64,000 bases of DNA from Rheum nobile (taxonomy: Eukaryota; Streptophyta; Magnoliopsida; Caryophyllales; Polygonaceae). Shown in pieces: positions 1 through 11,058 of the stretch (positions are counted from its first letter, which is position 1; every line of letters begins with the position of its first letter). The notes under the pieces were generated by a model. The model worked only from the letters and a program-made list of their open reading frames with translations, searched no databases and was not told the DNA's origin. The position numbers and the translations under genes were made by a program. The stretch covers positions 7,358,501 to 7,422,500 of the forward strand of contig WOAB01000109.1 of NCBI GenBank assembly GCA_027886185.1, in the 5' to 3' direction.

Positions 1-22
1 CTTGAGGAGGTCAATCTCCTTG

Positions 23-65
<43 letters not shown>

Positions 66-459
66 GTGATGGATTTGGATCTGTTGACCCAAACTCCAAA
101 TAATCTAGATTTATGGTTTTCAACTATCAAAATTTTAATCGGATCGGTTTTTAATCTCACGTATTCACAAGTCTCTTACAATCATACTCAATTGATTTAG
201 TGGTGGTAGAGCACTACTAGAGGCTGCATACAACGAAATGTATTTGAGAGTCTCTTACGAAATAGGTCACGAAATATCCGACTCAGACGTAGAGTAACAC
301 TGATCGATCGAACTGGACGAGTCAAATAAAAGACGAAAAAATTAACCTATTGCACATTTGCACAACATCCTATTACAAATAAGAGTTTTTATTTAACCAC
401 ATATTAATCATTATGGGGTGATTTTCCTTGAAGTTATTATGAAATTTAAAATTTGTTCT
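1..459. other. Flanking DNA left of element A, with a TA microsatellite
   Basis: AT-rich sequence with an uninterrupted TA dinucleotide run at about 28-62. I see no supported gene. The last five bases (455-459, GTTCT) are the left target-site duplication of the retrotransposon that starts at 460; the same five bases recur at 18549-18553. This block and the sequence from 18554 onward were therefore contiguous before that insertion. Confidence 0.8.
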
Positions 460-1086
460 TCATAGCGCGTTGTTATTTCATAACAGCATTCACGCATTCT
501 ATATTACTCATCGAGGTCCCAGACCATGGGATATGTCTAACGCGGCAACCTCAAGAGCTTACGGGGGAAGAAAAGCACAAGAGGAAAGGCCACAGAGTAC
601 CTCTAGCGCGTCGATCTACGATGACCGCGTAGTAATCACTGGACGCTCCCAAGCCGCCGCAAGTCACCCGGACCATACGTCTCTCCAGTTTGACACGCGT
701 CCGCCCCCCCTCGCCGGTCCAATCACCACCTTACACCCATTTGCTGACGTCTGCCACAGGGTGGGCTACACGGTGACACGTGCCCTCGCGTAGTGACTAA
801 GCGGAAGCAGGACTCCCCGTCTATAAATAGCCCATCACCTCTCAGAAATCGGGGTCGAGAAAAAGAGAAAGAAACAGTGCCATGAGCTTGTTTTCACTTT
901 TTTGAGATCTGTGATGATTCACATTTAATTGTAAAGAGTGGAAAACTTTGTGTTTGCTATCTATAATATACCGCGTTCTTCATTTGTGTTTGTGTTCTTG
1001 TGTTAAGAGTGATTAGCCGCGTTCATCTAGGACCAAGTCTTTTATAGCTTGATACTTTATTTACTTAGACAACTTGGGAACCATCA
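460..1086 (+). repeat. 5' LTR of element A
   Basis: 627 bp, matching 17593-18548. It starts TCATAGCGCG where the 3' copy has the canonical TG start (TGATAGCGCG). A TATA box (TATAAATAG, 822-830) lies about 260 bp before the end, in front of a likely R/U5 region. Compared with the 3' copy it lacks about 18 bp near 677, between two short CCGGA repeats, and lacks the MITE. Confidence 0.92.
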
Positions 1087-1087
1087 C

Positions 1088-1105
1088 TGGCGCCGACCGT
1101 GGGGA
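1088..1105 (+). other. Primer-binding site of element A
   Basis: TGGCGCCGACCGTGGGGA begins one base after the 5' LTR. The TGGCGCCG start is the usual plant gypsy primer-binding site resembling the complement of a tRNA 3' end (tRNA-Asp-like). The middle differs from the perfect tRNA-Asp complement seen at 57515. Confidence 0.75.
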
Positions 1106-1156
1106 CTTCCTCACACTAGGGCAACTTGGTCCTCTTTGTTAACGCGGTGGAAGACG

Positions 1157-2603
1157 ATGTCAAGTCTCGACGAGTTCGACTGGTCGGAGTTCGAGGCGGA
1201 GACCCCGGTCCCTGGTTGGCCACCTCCACTGCATCCTGAAGCATGGTGGCCCCACTATTCACCCGCCATTCCCAGTTACCCACCATGGATTAACGCGCCG
1301 TACATGGCTTCTGCGCCGGTTTTCCATCAGTTCATGCCTCCGCCAGACTTCGTTCCACGCCCCCAGGTACCTCCAGGGTTTGTCTTCGATGCGGGTCACC
1401 AAGGACCCTTGGTTGGGTATGGTGGACATCAGCCTTCAAGTCATTCTGCAACCCCCTTGCACCTTTATGATGATAGCGGAAGTATAGAGCCCCCCGTGAT
1501 GTCAATGTCAGAATCCCAGGAAGGCTCATCGCGTTCTCATAAGCGCAACCAGATGACCACCGGACATGAGGAAGCATTAGATGGGGAGTTGTAGAACCTC
1601 TCCATCTTTTCGGAAGCAGTAAGGCATGCCCCTGTGCTGAAAAGATTCCGCCAACCCACCATGGAGGCTTATGATGGGACATCCGACCCTGATGAACACG
1701 TCCAAGCATTTCTGAGTCAAATGGAAATCAACGATTTCAACAACGCGATGTTCTGCCGTTCTTTTCCCTCCACCCTGAAGGGAATTGCCCTCTCCTGGAT
1801 GATGAATCAGCAACCAGGGAGCATCTGGTCCTTCTCCAAGATGATTCAAGCCTTCAAGACCCATTTTAGCAATGCAAAGAAAAGAAAGAAGACGATCCAA
1901 GATTTTTTTTCAATAAGACAAGGGGCTGAAGAGTCACTCGGGGATTTCTTCACGCGCTTCACCAGCATTGCATCTCAAATTACCAGTCTAGAGCCCGTCA
2001 TAGCGCGTGAAGTCTTGATGAACAACCTGGCAGATGGGCAGTTCAAACTTTCTGTGTATCGCGACCAGCCGGGGACGTATGACGCGCTGAGGAGTTGTAT
2101 TTCGCGACAGGTTTACGCGGAAGAGGCAGTAAGAGGTAGGGGAGGGAAATCCCAGTAGATCAAGAGGGACCACGTTCATACGTCTAGAGAGAAGGACAAG
2201 CGCGAAGCCAAGCCTCCGTTGTCGGGCAGGGATAAGGCGCGAGGTGAAAGTCATCCCCCAGTTGGAGACGCTTATGAGATTGGCCGGTCAGAGCGTCGAG
2301 AACATCCCACGGCGCATAGACAACAAGCGCGAGAAACCAGGACCTATCAACATGACAATCCTCGCGAGTATTTTGGTAACCATCAAGGCGGTCGCCGAGA
2401 ACCAAATGCCCATGACAAAAGTCCACACTGGGACAGACCCTCGTCAGGGAAGAGGCTCGCCTATGAGGGTCGACGCGATTATCCGGATCCGACGCCCTGC
2501 CCGGATGGCTACATCAACACCATCGTTAGAGGACCTTCCCTCGCAGGTTCCAGTAATCAAGAACAGAAAAAGGTAAGCGCGAGAAAGCCATCGTGCCCCC
2601 TCC
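1157..2603 (+). pseudogene. Element A gag (capsid/nucleocapsid), broken
   Basis: Gag forms the virus-like particle. The frame opens at 1157 (MSSLDEFDW) with a proline/tryptophan-rich N-terminus. It has an in-frame TAG at 1592-1594, then the retrotransposon gag domain (conserved region around YDGTSDPDEHVQAF, about 1670-2060). A second TAG lies at 2156-2158 and is followed by an arginine-rich tail that stays in the same frame to about 2600. Protease starts in another frame near 2604, by a late frameshift or an old gag/pol junction. The start at 1157 is the first ATG after the primer-binding site that keeps this frame. The family is clear; the exact end is not. Confidence 0.75.
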
Positions 2604-3951
2604 ATGCTCAGCATCGCTCAATCATCCCGGCCTCACTCCGGCCTGACATTTACGGAGGAGGACGCGGAAGGACTGCACATGCCTCACACAGACCCCCTCG
2701 TGATTCACGCCCAGCTAGGGACCAAGATGGTTAGACGTGTCCTGGTGGATTCTGGCGCGTCAGTGGATATACTTTATTTCGACGCGTTCGAACAGCTAGG
2801 AATATCTCCCCATTCCCTGAAGCCATTTGTGGGGAAGTTGGTGACATTCTCTGGGGAGGAAGTAGATGTCACGGGCACGATCGAGTTGAAGATGACATTG
2901 GGAACCAGTCCTGTTCGGCGAGTGGAGGACATTGAATTCACCATAGTACGACTCTCGGCATCATACAATGCAATAATGGGCCGCGTCTCCCTTTTGAAGT
3001 TTCAAGCGGCTCTCTCCATCTACCACCTGAAATTGAAATTCCCTGTGGGTGATAAGGTTAGGGAGTCCAGGGGCCACCAAGAAGAAGCGTGGGGTTGCTA
3101 TCTGTCTTCCTTGAAGTCAAGACCACAAAATCTCGTGTACATGGTTGAGGGGCAGGACGCGAAGATGGAAGTAGAGGGTCCTCTGTCTAAGGATGCACCA
3201 AAGTTTGAAAAAATCGTGCTCTGCCCCTACGAGAACAAAGAGGAGAAATTGTTTGTCGGAGGATGCATGATCGGAGACCTCGCCCAGGAGCTCGAGTGTC
3301 TGCTTGCTATCTCGCGAGGTGTGTTCGCCTGGAGCATCGAAGATCTGAAAGGTGTACCCCCAATAGTAGTCACTCACTCGCTCAATATCAATCATACGGC
3401 CCGACCCGTAGTCCAAAGGAAAAGGAAGATGAACGAAGAACGCGGCAAAGCTGCTAATGCTGAGGTTGAGAGGCTACTCTGAGATGGATTCATCCACAAA
3501 GTCAAATATCCCAAATGGTTGTCCAATGTGGTGCTGGTGAAGAAAGCCAACGGGAAGTGGAGAATGTGCGTGGATTTCAAGGATGTGAACAAGGCCTGCC
3601 TAAAGGACAGTTATTCGTTGCCCTACATAGACGACCTTGTAGATTCCACCGCGGGAAATATGGCACTGAGTTTCTTAGATGCTTAATCAGGTTACAACCA
3701 GATTCAATTGGATCCACATGATGAGGAGAGCACAACCTTCATCACCAACCAGGGCACCTACTGTTACAAGGTTATGCCCTTTGGCCTGAAGAACGCGGGG
3801 GCTACATTCCAGCAATTGATAGACCGCGTATTTAAGGGTCAATTGGGAAACAACGTTTCGGCGTATGTGGATGACATCGTTGTCAAGAGTGCCACGAATG
3901 AGCAACATTTGGCAGATTTGCGAGAAGTGTTTGGGATGTTGAGAAGATTCC
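2604..3951 (+). pseudogene. Element A protease and N-terminal half of reverse transcriptase
   Basis: The aspartic protease is shown by VLVDSGASVDIL at about 2740 (DSG active site). RT follows with the fingers/palm region (VKKANGKWRMCVDF near 3540), then MPFGLKNAGATFQ near 3775 and the catalytic YVDD near 3866. Two in-frame stops break it: TGA at 3480-3482, consistent with a CGA codon decaying, and TAA at 3684-3686 inside the conserved SGYNQ region. At 3951 the gene is cut by copia element F and resumes at 11059. The 5-bp duplication ATTCC (3947-3951 and 11054-11058) marks the insertion. Confidence 0.85.
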
Positions 3952-4865
3952 TGTTGAATTCCTTAGGTTTTGATAAGTGACAAACATTCAACTAATCTGG
4001 GTACTAAGTGTTTTAGGAACAAAGACAGTTGTCTCAGGGAACCATTGCAGCAAAGGATCGCGGGGAGGAACAAAGCTCTGTTCATGTGCTTTGTTACCCA
4101 GCAAGGAACTGAAGCGACGAACGAGATCGAAGCTGCGGATGGAAAGAAGAAATCCAACGTGACAATTATGGAAACAAATCAAAGAAGAATCACGCGGTCA
4201 AGGATTGAAGACTTCGGCTGGAAGGATCTAGCCGTTGGAGAAGATTTGGAGAGAGAAGCCCGATTCCTTATCTTAGGGAATCTTTCCTTAGATAAGTGAA
4301 TTGGAGAGAGAAGAATCATATCTCATCTTATTATATTAATTTCGGGAATTCCTTCCTTGATTAATATAGACGGTTGGGATATTATTTTTCCAGCAAATCC
4401 TATTTTCTTATAACCTTACTTGGAAAGATCTTATCTTGTTACAATTAGGGTTTTGTCGTGTTGTATTTATTAGAAGTATGGATTCATTTCTAAGTAACCA
4501 CAACGACGGAAAACAGAGAGAACGAAAAAGAGAAAGAAAAGAAGTGATGTGTGTAAGTCTTTGAGGGTTGAGTTCGATTCATCGTTGTAGAAGAGTCTTC
4601 GAGTCTAGCTGGTTGTTTAGAGGTCGAAGTCTAGGATACAAGTGTAATCGAACAAGAAATCAATAAGACAAGTACACGCCTCAAAATCCTCTCAAGCGGA
4701 AGCTTGAAGGTAGTGGTTTTTCCTTGAAGAAGCTAGTTTTGCTAATCAGGGTTTCCACTATACATCGTGAGTTCGTTCATTATCTTTCTTGCTATATTAA
4801 ATCCGCTGCAACTTCTGTGGAAACAAAGCTTTTGTTCCCTCAGACGTAACTCTAATGATCCAACA
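3952..4865 (+). repeat. 5' LTR of element F
   Basis: 914 bp, TGTTG...CAACA, paired with 10138-11053. It is followed at once by a degenerate tRNA-Met-type primer site (TTAGTATCAAAGCC; the usual form begins TGGTATCAGAGC), which has two transitions. Confidence 0.93.
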
Positions 4866-4921
4866 ATTAGTATCAAAGCCTGGTGCTCTAGATTGTTTTC
4901 GTTACAGATTTTGCAGGAAAG

Positions 4922-7900
4922 ATGTCGTCAGGAAATGCCTTGGATGGAGACTCTCGAGAAGGTGACATAGATGTGGTTCTCATCACTCAAGCCATGAAGA
5001 AGATATGGTCTCGAAACAAAGGCATTACGGGTTCGGTCACAGTTCACAATAACATGAAGGAGGTTGCCTGCCTCCACTGTTATGACAACGGACACTTCGC
5101 CAAAAAATGCCTCAACAAAGCGATAGGTTCTCCTTAGACCCGGAAAGAGGAACAAGCAAAGGGTGCAAAGTGGGGTGACTACAACTCAGATGATGAAGCA
5201 TCTCCTCTCTCAAAGGATATCTGTTTGATGAGCTCAAAAGATCACAACATATCAGAAGATGGTGCTCATAAATCCGAGGAGGAAGCAAGGAAAGGCTCTT
5301 GGCACCTTGACAGTGCGTGCTCAAGTCACATGACATGGAACAGTGAGTGGTTCACCTCTCTTCAGACAGCCTCAGGGGCATCGATAACTTTTGGAAACAA
5401 AAGTAAGGGTGAGGTTTGTGGTATCGGTAAAGTAAGACTCTCTAAACACATCACTGTGAATAACGTAAATCTAGTGAATAATCTCAAATTTGACCTGTTT
5501 AGTGTGGCTCAACTATGCCAAAACAGAAAAAATAGAGTAGTCTTTACCACCGATGATTGTCATATTGAGTGTCTAAGTACAGGGAAAATCTTACTCAAAG
5601 GGATCTGCGGCAACAACGTTTACAAGGTCGACCCTGCTTTCATCCCTGACAAGGACCTTTGTCTGTCGTCTTTTGCTGGGACAACAGACTTGTGGCACAA
5701 ACGCTTTGGACATGCTAGCCTTCAACTCCTTTCCAAACTTCACAGACAAGGGCTGGTGAACGGTCTCCCTAAGGTTGAAGCTATGAGAAATGATGTGTGT
5801 GATGCATGAATCAAAGGAAAACAAGTCAGAACCTCTTTCAAGTCAAAAAGGGATGTAAGTACTACTCGTCCTCTGGAATTAGTCCACATGGATCTTTGTG
5901 GGCCAATGCGCACGAAGAGCCGTGGGGGAAATGCATATGTCTTTATTATTGTTGATGACTATTTCAGGTACACATGGACTCTATTTATCTCATCAAAGGA
6001 TGAAGTGTTCGCTGAGTTTGAGTCCTGGCTTAAGGCAGCCGAAAGGAGCACTGGACATTCCTTGGGGTCTATTCGCACTGATCATGGAACAGAATTCGAG
6101 AACTCTCAGTTCCTATCCCTCTGTAGGAACAGAGGTATTAACCACAACTTCTCTGCTCCCAGGACCCCACAACAAAACGGGGTTGTGGAAAGGAAGAACA
6201 TGACTCTGGAAGACATGAGGCGTACCCTCCTCATCTCAAGTGGTCTTCCTAGGAGTTTCTAGGCCGAAACTCTGAATGTTGCTTGTTACGTTCTGAATAG
6301 AGCAACCATTCGTCCTCTCTTGAAAAAAACTGCATATGAGCTTCTTAAGGGAAGGAAACCTAATGTGTCTCATTTGCGCACATTTGGTTGCAAGTGCTTC
6401 GTCCACAACAACGGGAAAGATTCTCTTGGGAAGTTTGATCCCAGGAGTGATGAAGGAACTTTTGTAGGATACTCTCAGCAAAGCAAGGCTTACAAAGTAT
6501 TCAACAAGAGAACCAGAAAGGTAGAGGAAAGCATTCATGTAGTGTTTGATGAATCAGTTATGGCTGATAATAATGTGCAGGAATAATCAAGCAGTGTTCC
6601 CTCCAATACCGAGCTATCCGAAGATGATTTCTTTCAGCTTGTAGAAAGCAATGTCGGTGATGGGACCTCTCAAGATCAAGAAACTCAGAATGATCCTTCA
6701 ACACCGAGAACTCCCAACTCCGCCAACTCAGATGGAAATGAAGAAAATGCTCACCCACTAGAAACACCTCAGGCACCTCAGGGGGAACAGAGCCCAAGTC
6801 ACGGTACAACGGAGCCCTCTGAGGACAGCTCTATTGTTGACAGAACTGGAGATGTCAGTCCTAATACTGATGAAACTGTTGGTGAAAGCTCAAACGCTGG
6901 CAACGCTAATTCAGAGGAGTTCGACATCAACAATCTTCAAGTTCCAAACTACCAGCAAAAGTGGGCTCATCCAGTCAAACTAATCGTCACAGACTATAGA
7001 AAGGGAGCACCTCAAAGCACTCGCTCTTCCCTACATAACTTTTGTGCTTTCAATGATTTTCTCTCTTTACAAGAATTTAAAACCGTAGGAGAAGCATTGA
7101 AGGATCCTGACTGGATAAACGCCATGAAAGAAGAACTTCATCAGTTCGAAAGGAACAAGGTTTGGCGGTTAGTTCCTCGTCCAAGGAACAGAACAGTGAT
7201 AGGAACCAAATGGGTGTTCAGGAACAAGCTGGATGATCAAGGTCAAGTCACAAGGAACAAAGCAAGGCTGGTGGTGAAAGGTTACAACCAGCAGGAAGGC
7301 AACTATGATGAGACCTTTGCTCCAGTTGCCAGGTTAGAAGCAATAAGACTCCTAATTGCCTATTCCTCTTTCCATGGATTCAAGCTGCAACAGATGGATG
7401 TCAAGACCGCCTTCTTGAATGGAGTTCTCAAGGAGGAAGTCTATGTGGAGCAAACTCCCGGCTTTGAGGACACCACCCAACCCGACCATGTCTATATTCT
7501 AGACAAAGCTTTGTACGGTCTCAAGCAAGCCCCGAGGGCCTGGTATGAAAGGCGCTCACAGTTCCTTCTGATGCACGGATACGTTCGTGGAAAGGTCGAC
7601 AAGACATTGTTCCTTCTGAAGGAAGCGAAGCATATTCTGGTGGTACAAGTCTACGTGGATGATATCATCTTTGGCTCTACAGATGATAAACTGGTTCAGA
7701 AATTCTCAAAGCTAATGGCCAGTGAATTCGAGATGAGCATGGTTGGAGAACTCAAGTTCTTCTTAGGTCTTCAAGTCTCTCAGGGGGATGAGGGAACCAA
7801 AGTGCATCAACAGAAGTATCTAAGGGAATATGTCACAAAATTTGGAATGTCTGACGCAAAACCCTTCACCACTCCCATCTCTCCAAACAACCCAATGGGA

Positions 7901-8596
7901 AAAGACGAACATGAATAGGGAATTGATCCATCTCTCTACCGAGGAATCATAGGTTCGCTTCTCTATCTCACTGCTAGTAGACCTGATATTATGTACAGTG
8001 TATGTCTTTGTGCTCGTTTTCAGGCCGATCCCAAAGAAACACATCTCAAAGCAGTGAAGAGGATTCTAAGATACTTGAAGGGAACATATGATCTATGTCT
8101 GTGGTATCCAAGGGGAGGAAGCCTCGATCTAGTCGGATACACAGATGCTGACTTCGCTGGGAATAAAGTGGATAGAAAATCAACATCAGGAATGTCTCAG
8201 TTCCTTGGGCCGTGTTTAGTTTCCTGGGGGTCAAAGAAGCAGAACTCCGTCGCTCTATCCACTGCAGAAGCTGAATGCATAGCCGCCGCTGCTTGTTGCA
8301 CACAACTCCTATGGCTTAAACAACAACTCAGCGACTATGGTATTCTTCTTAACTCTATTCCCATTCTCTGTGACAATACCAGTGCCATAGATATCTCCAA
8401 GAATCCGGTGCAACACTCACGTACCAAGCACATCGAGATAAGACACCACTTCTTATGTGACTGTGTGGAGAAAGGGTTGGTGACAATGGACTTCTGTGGA
8501 ACTAAGGATCAAATTGCTGACATCTTCACCAAGGCTCTAAACAGGGAACCCTTCGAACAGTTCCGTATGGAACTAGGTATGATCTCTCTAAACTAA
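4922..8596 (+). pseudogene. Element F gag-pol polyprotein (copia order), five in-frame stops
   Basis: One reading frame runs the whole length without a frameshift. It starts near 4922 with a short gag remnant that keeps one CCHC zinc knuckle (CLHCYDNGHFAKKC, about 5072). Protease follows (WHLDSACSSHMT, about 5300), then the GAG-pre-integrase HHCC region (LWHKRFGHAS), integrase (D at VHMDLCGP, D at RTDHGTEF, E at NGVVERKN; 5880-6260), RT (YVDDIIFG about 7650) and RNase H (YTDADFAG to about 8590). Nonsense codons lie at 5135-5137, 5807-5809, 6260-6262, 6584-6586 and 7916-7918. Compared with the related gag of element E, the N-terminal gag domain (about 0.65 kb) and the second zinc-knuckle region are missing. 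Confidence 0.88.
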
Positions 8597-10137
8597 ATGT
8601 CTATTTGTTCTGTTCCCTTGATGATTGGCTAAATTACTTGGTAAAGTGTGCAAGGTTAATCATCATGTCCTAATCTGCATCCATTTTCTTGCTCATTAGT
8701 TGGACAACTTGTTTAGACTCATGCTAATACTTCACTAATGTACAAATTTTCATGCATGATCATCCATGCTATCTTGGCTATACATGATTCAGCCTTATTT
8801 TAGCCCAAAAGAGTCAACTTGATGCTCAGTTCCCCTATCACAAGCTCAAATGATTGTTGATTCTACAGCTTACCTTAGCCATCATGCTTGATGCTCCCTA
8901 TGAGCCCCTCTAATCATCCACATCTGGGAGCCTCTCATTCATGATAAACATTATTAAAAATTCTCGTATATATTTATGTGTGATGTTCTTTGTACCCTCT
9001 CTGGTAACATTACCCCCGCATCACACTCCTCTACTTTTTCGGAAAGTCGAGAATACGAATTCTCGCCTTTGTGGTCTGTGGCTGGGATTTGACATGTATG
9101 ATGTGTAATGATGGCTTGCAACTGCTTGAGAAGTGTTCGTGCATAAAAAGTGGTGTGGTGGTTGCGTGATGGTTGTTGCGCTTGAGATTTTGTGGGCTTT
9201 GATGGATTTGGACATAATCTTTTACATGATTTATTTTTGGAAAATATCTTCTTAGCTGTGATCTTTGGTAAAAGAAGGAAAGAAGAAGATTGGGATCATT
9301 ATCCTTAATACTTGAAAAGATATGAAAAAGGATTCTTGTGTTTTCTCCCCTCCTATCTATAGCGTTCTCTGCAAAGTTGTCATGTTACTCCCGTGTGCTG
9401 TTTAAAAAAAAAAAAAAAAACTGGAACACCACAGGGAACACAAAGAGGGGACAAATAAATCTTTCTTCTACCGATGGTTGGATGCTAGTAAGCTACACAA
9501 GAAGCAGTTTGCGTTGCAAAAAGGTGCTGGTTGGGTCTGAAGGGGAACAGATCTGCGAAGGGTCCTGAAGAGTTTGTCTCGCACAATATCGTTGATTGGC
9601 AGAACAACAAAGGCGATTTATGGAGGATGTGCGTGCTATAACGGCTACTCATACTCCGGATCCCTCTACATGCACCAGTGGTACTTGATTCGTCGTTCTC
9701 TGGCTAACCAATCCCTCTTTTGTTCCCTAGCACATTTATCCCTTACTGCTTGATTTTCCTTGTCTCTGGCTCATGTGTTTCCATTGACTGGCATGTTGAT
9801 CATATGTGTTATCTTTGCTTATTTTGTAGTTGTATTTACATGCAGTCTATGTTTGTGTGTTTCAATCTAATGCAAAAGGGGGTGTTGCTCATCTTGATGT
9901 GGTCGTTTTCTCTCTATCTCCTTACCTATGTTTTTGATGATGCCAAAAGGGGGAAAATGACAAGTAGCTTTGGTTGAGGGGGAACAGTACATGGTTTCAT
10001 ATGTTGCTGTGTTGAGGGGGAACTATTATGGTCTTGTGTGGAGAACCTTTCCCCATACAACTATCTTTATCTCGTTTGTGTATGCTTGTGTATACTTTAT
10101 TGTCAAGGATGTTTATCACCATCAAAAAGGGGGAATT
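8597..10137 (+). other. Element F 3' non-coding region and polypurine tract
   Basis: No supported reading frame. It has a poly-A run at about 9403-9419 and several purine blocks of the type TTGAGGGGGAAC (near 9974 and 10013). The tract AAAAAGGGGGAATT lies directly before the 3' LTR at 10138 and is the likely plus-strand primer. SIRE-type elements often hold an extra envelope-like gene here; I could not recognise one in this copy. Confidence 0.7.
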
Positions 10138-11053
10138 TGTTGAATTCCTTAGGTTTTGATAAGTGACAAACATTCAACTAATCTGGGTACTAAGTGTTTC
10201 AGGAACAAAGACAGTTGTCTCAGGGAACCATTGCAGCAAAGGATCGCGGGGAGGAACAAAGCTCTATTCATGTGCTTTGTTACCCATCAAGGAACTGAAG
10301 CGACGAACGAGATCGAAGCTGCGGATGGAAAGAAGAAATCCAGCGTGACAATTATGGAAACAAATCAAAGAAGAATCACGCGGTCAAGGATTGAAGACTT
10401 CGGCTGGAAGGATCTAGCCGTTGGAGAAGATTTGGAGAGAGAAGCCCGATTCCTTATCTTAGGGAATCTTTCCTTAGATAAGTGAATTGGAGAGAGAAGA
10501 ATCATATCTCATCTGATTATATTAATTTCGGGAATTCCTTCCTTGATTAATATAGACGGTTGGGATATTATTCCTCCAGCAAATCCTATCTTCTTATAAC
10601 CTTACTTGGAAATATCTTATCTTGTTACAATTAGGGTTTTGCCGTGTTATATTTATTAGAAGTATGGATTCATTTCTAAGTGACCACGACGATGAAAAAC
10701 AGAGAGAACGAAAAAGAGAAAGAAAAAAAGTGAGGTGTGTGTAAGTCTTTGAGGGTTGAGTTTGATTCATCGTTGTAGAAGAGTCTTCGAGTCTAGCTGG
10801 TTGTTTAAAGGTCGAAGTCCATGATACAAGTGTAATCGAACAAGAAATCAATAAGACAAGTACACGCTTCAAAATCCTCTCAAGCGGAAGCTTGAAGGTA
10901 GTGGTTTTTCCTTGAAGAAGCTAGTTTTGCTAATCAGGGTTTCCACTATACATCGTGAGTTCGTTCGTTATCTTTCTTGCTATATTAAATCCGCTGCAAC
11001 TTCTGTGGGAACAAAGCTTTTGTTCCCTCAGACGTAACTCTAACGATCCAACA
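10138..11053 (+). repeat. 3' LTR of element F
   Basis: 916 bp, about 97% identical to 3952-4865 by eye. It is followed by the second copy of the target duplication ATTCC (11054-11058) and then by the interrupted RT of element A. Confidence 0.93.
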
Positions 11054-11058
11054 ATTCC

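Larger units (their letters stand above)
3952..11053 (+). mobile_element. Element F: Ty1/copia LTR retrotransposon, SIRE-like, nested in element A RT
   Basis: Both LTRs begin TGTTGAATTCC and end CCAACA, with a perfect 5-bp target duplication ATTCC on both sides. Domain order is gag zinc knuckle, protease, integrase, RT, RNase H, which is the copia order (integrase before RT). About 1.5 kb of non-coding sequence follows pol, as in SIRE/Maximus-type elements. The LTRs differ by about 25 substitutions over 914 bp (my count), younger than host element A, as the nesting requires. Confidence 0.92.

Noticed and set aside
2244..2576. 110-residue ORF in a second frame over the gag tail of element A
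   Set aside because: The arginine-rich frame starting at 2219 continues gag in the same frame as its upstream part, so this one is a shadow.
2590..2620. Programmed frameshift between gag and protease of element A
   Set aside because: The frame does change here, but I see no slippery heptamer and the copy is full of other lesions, so decay is the simpler explanation.
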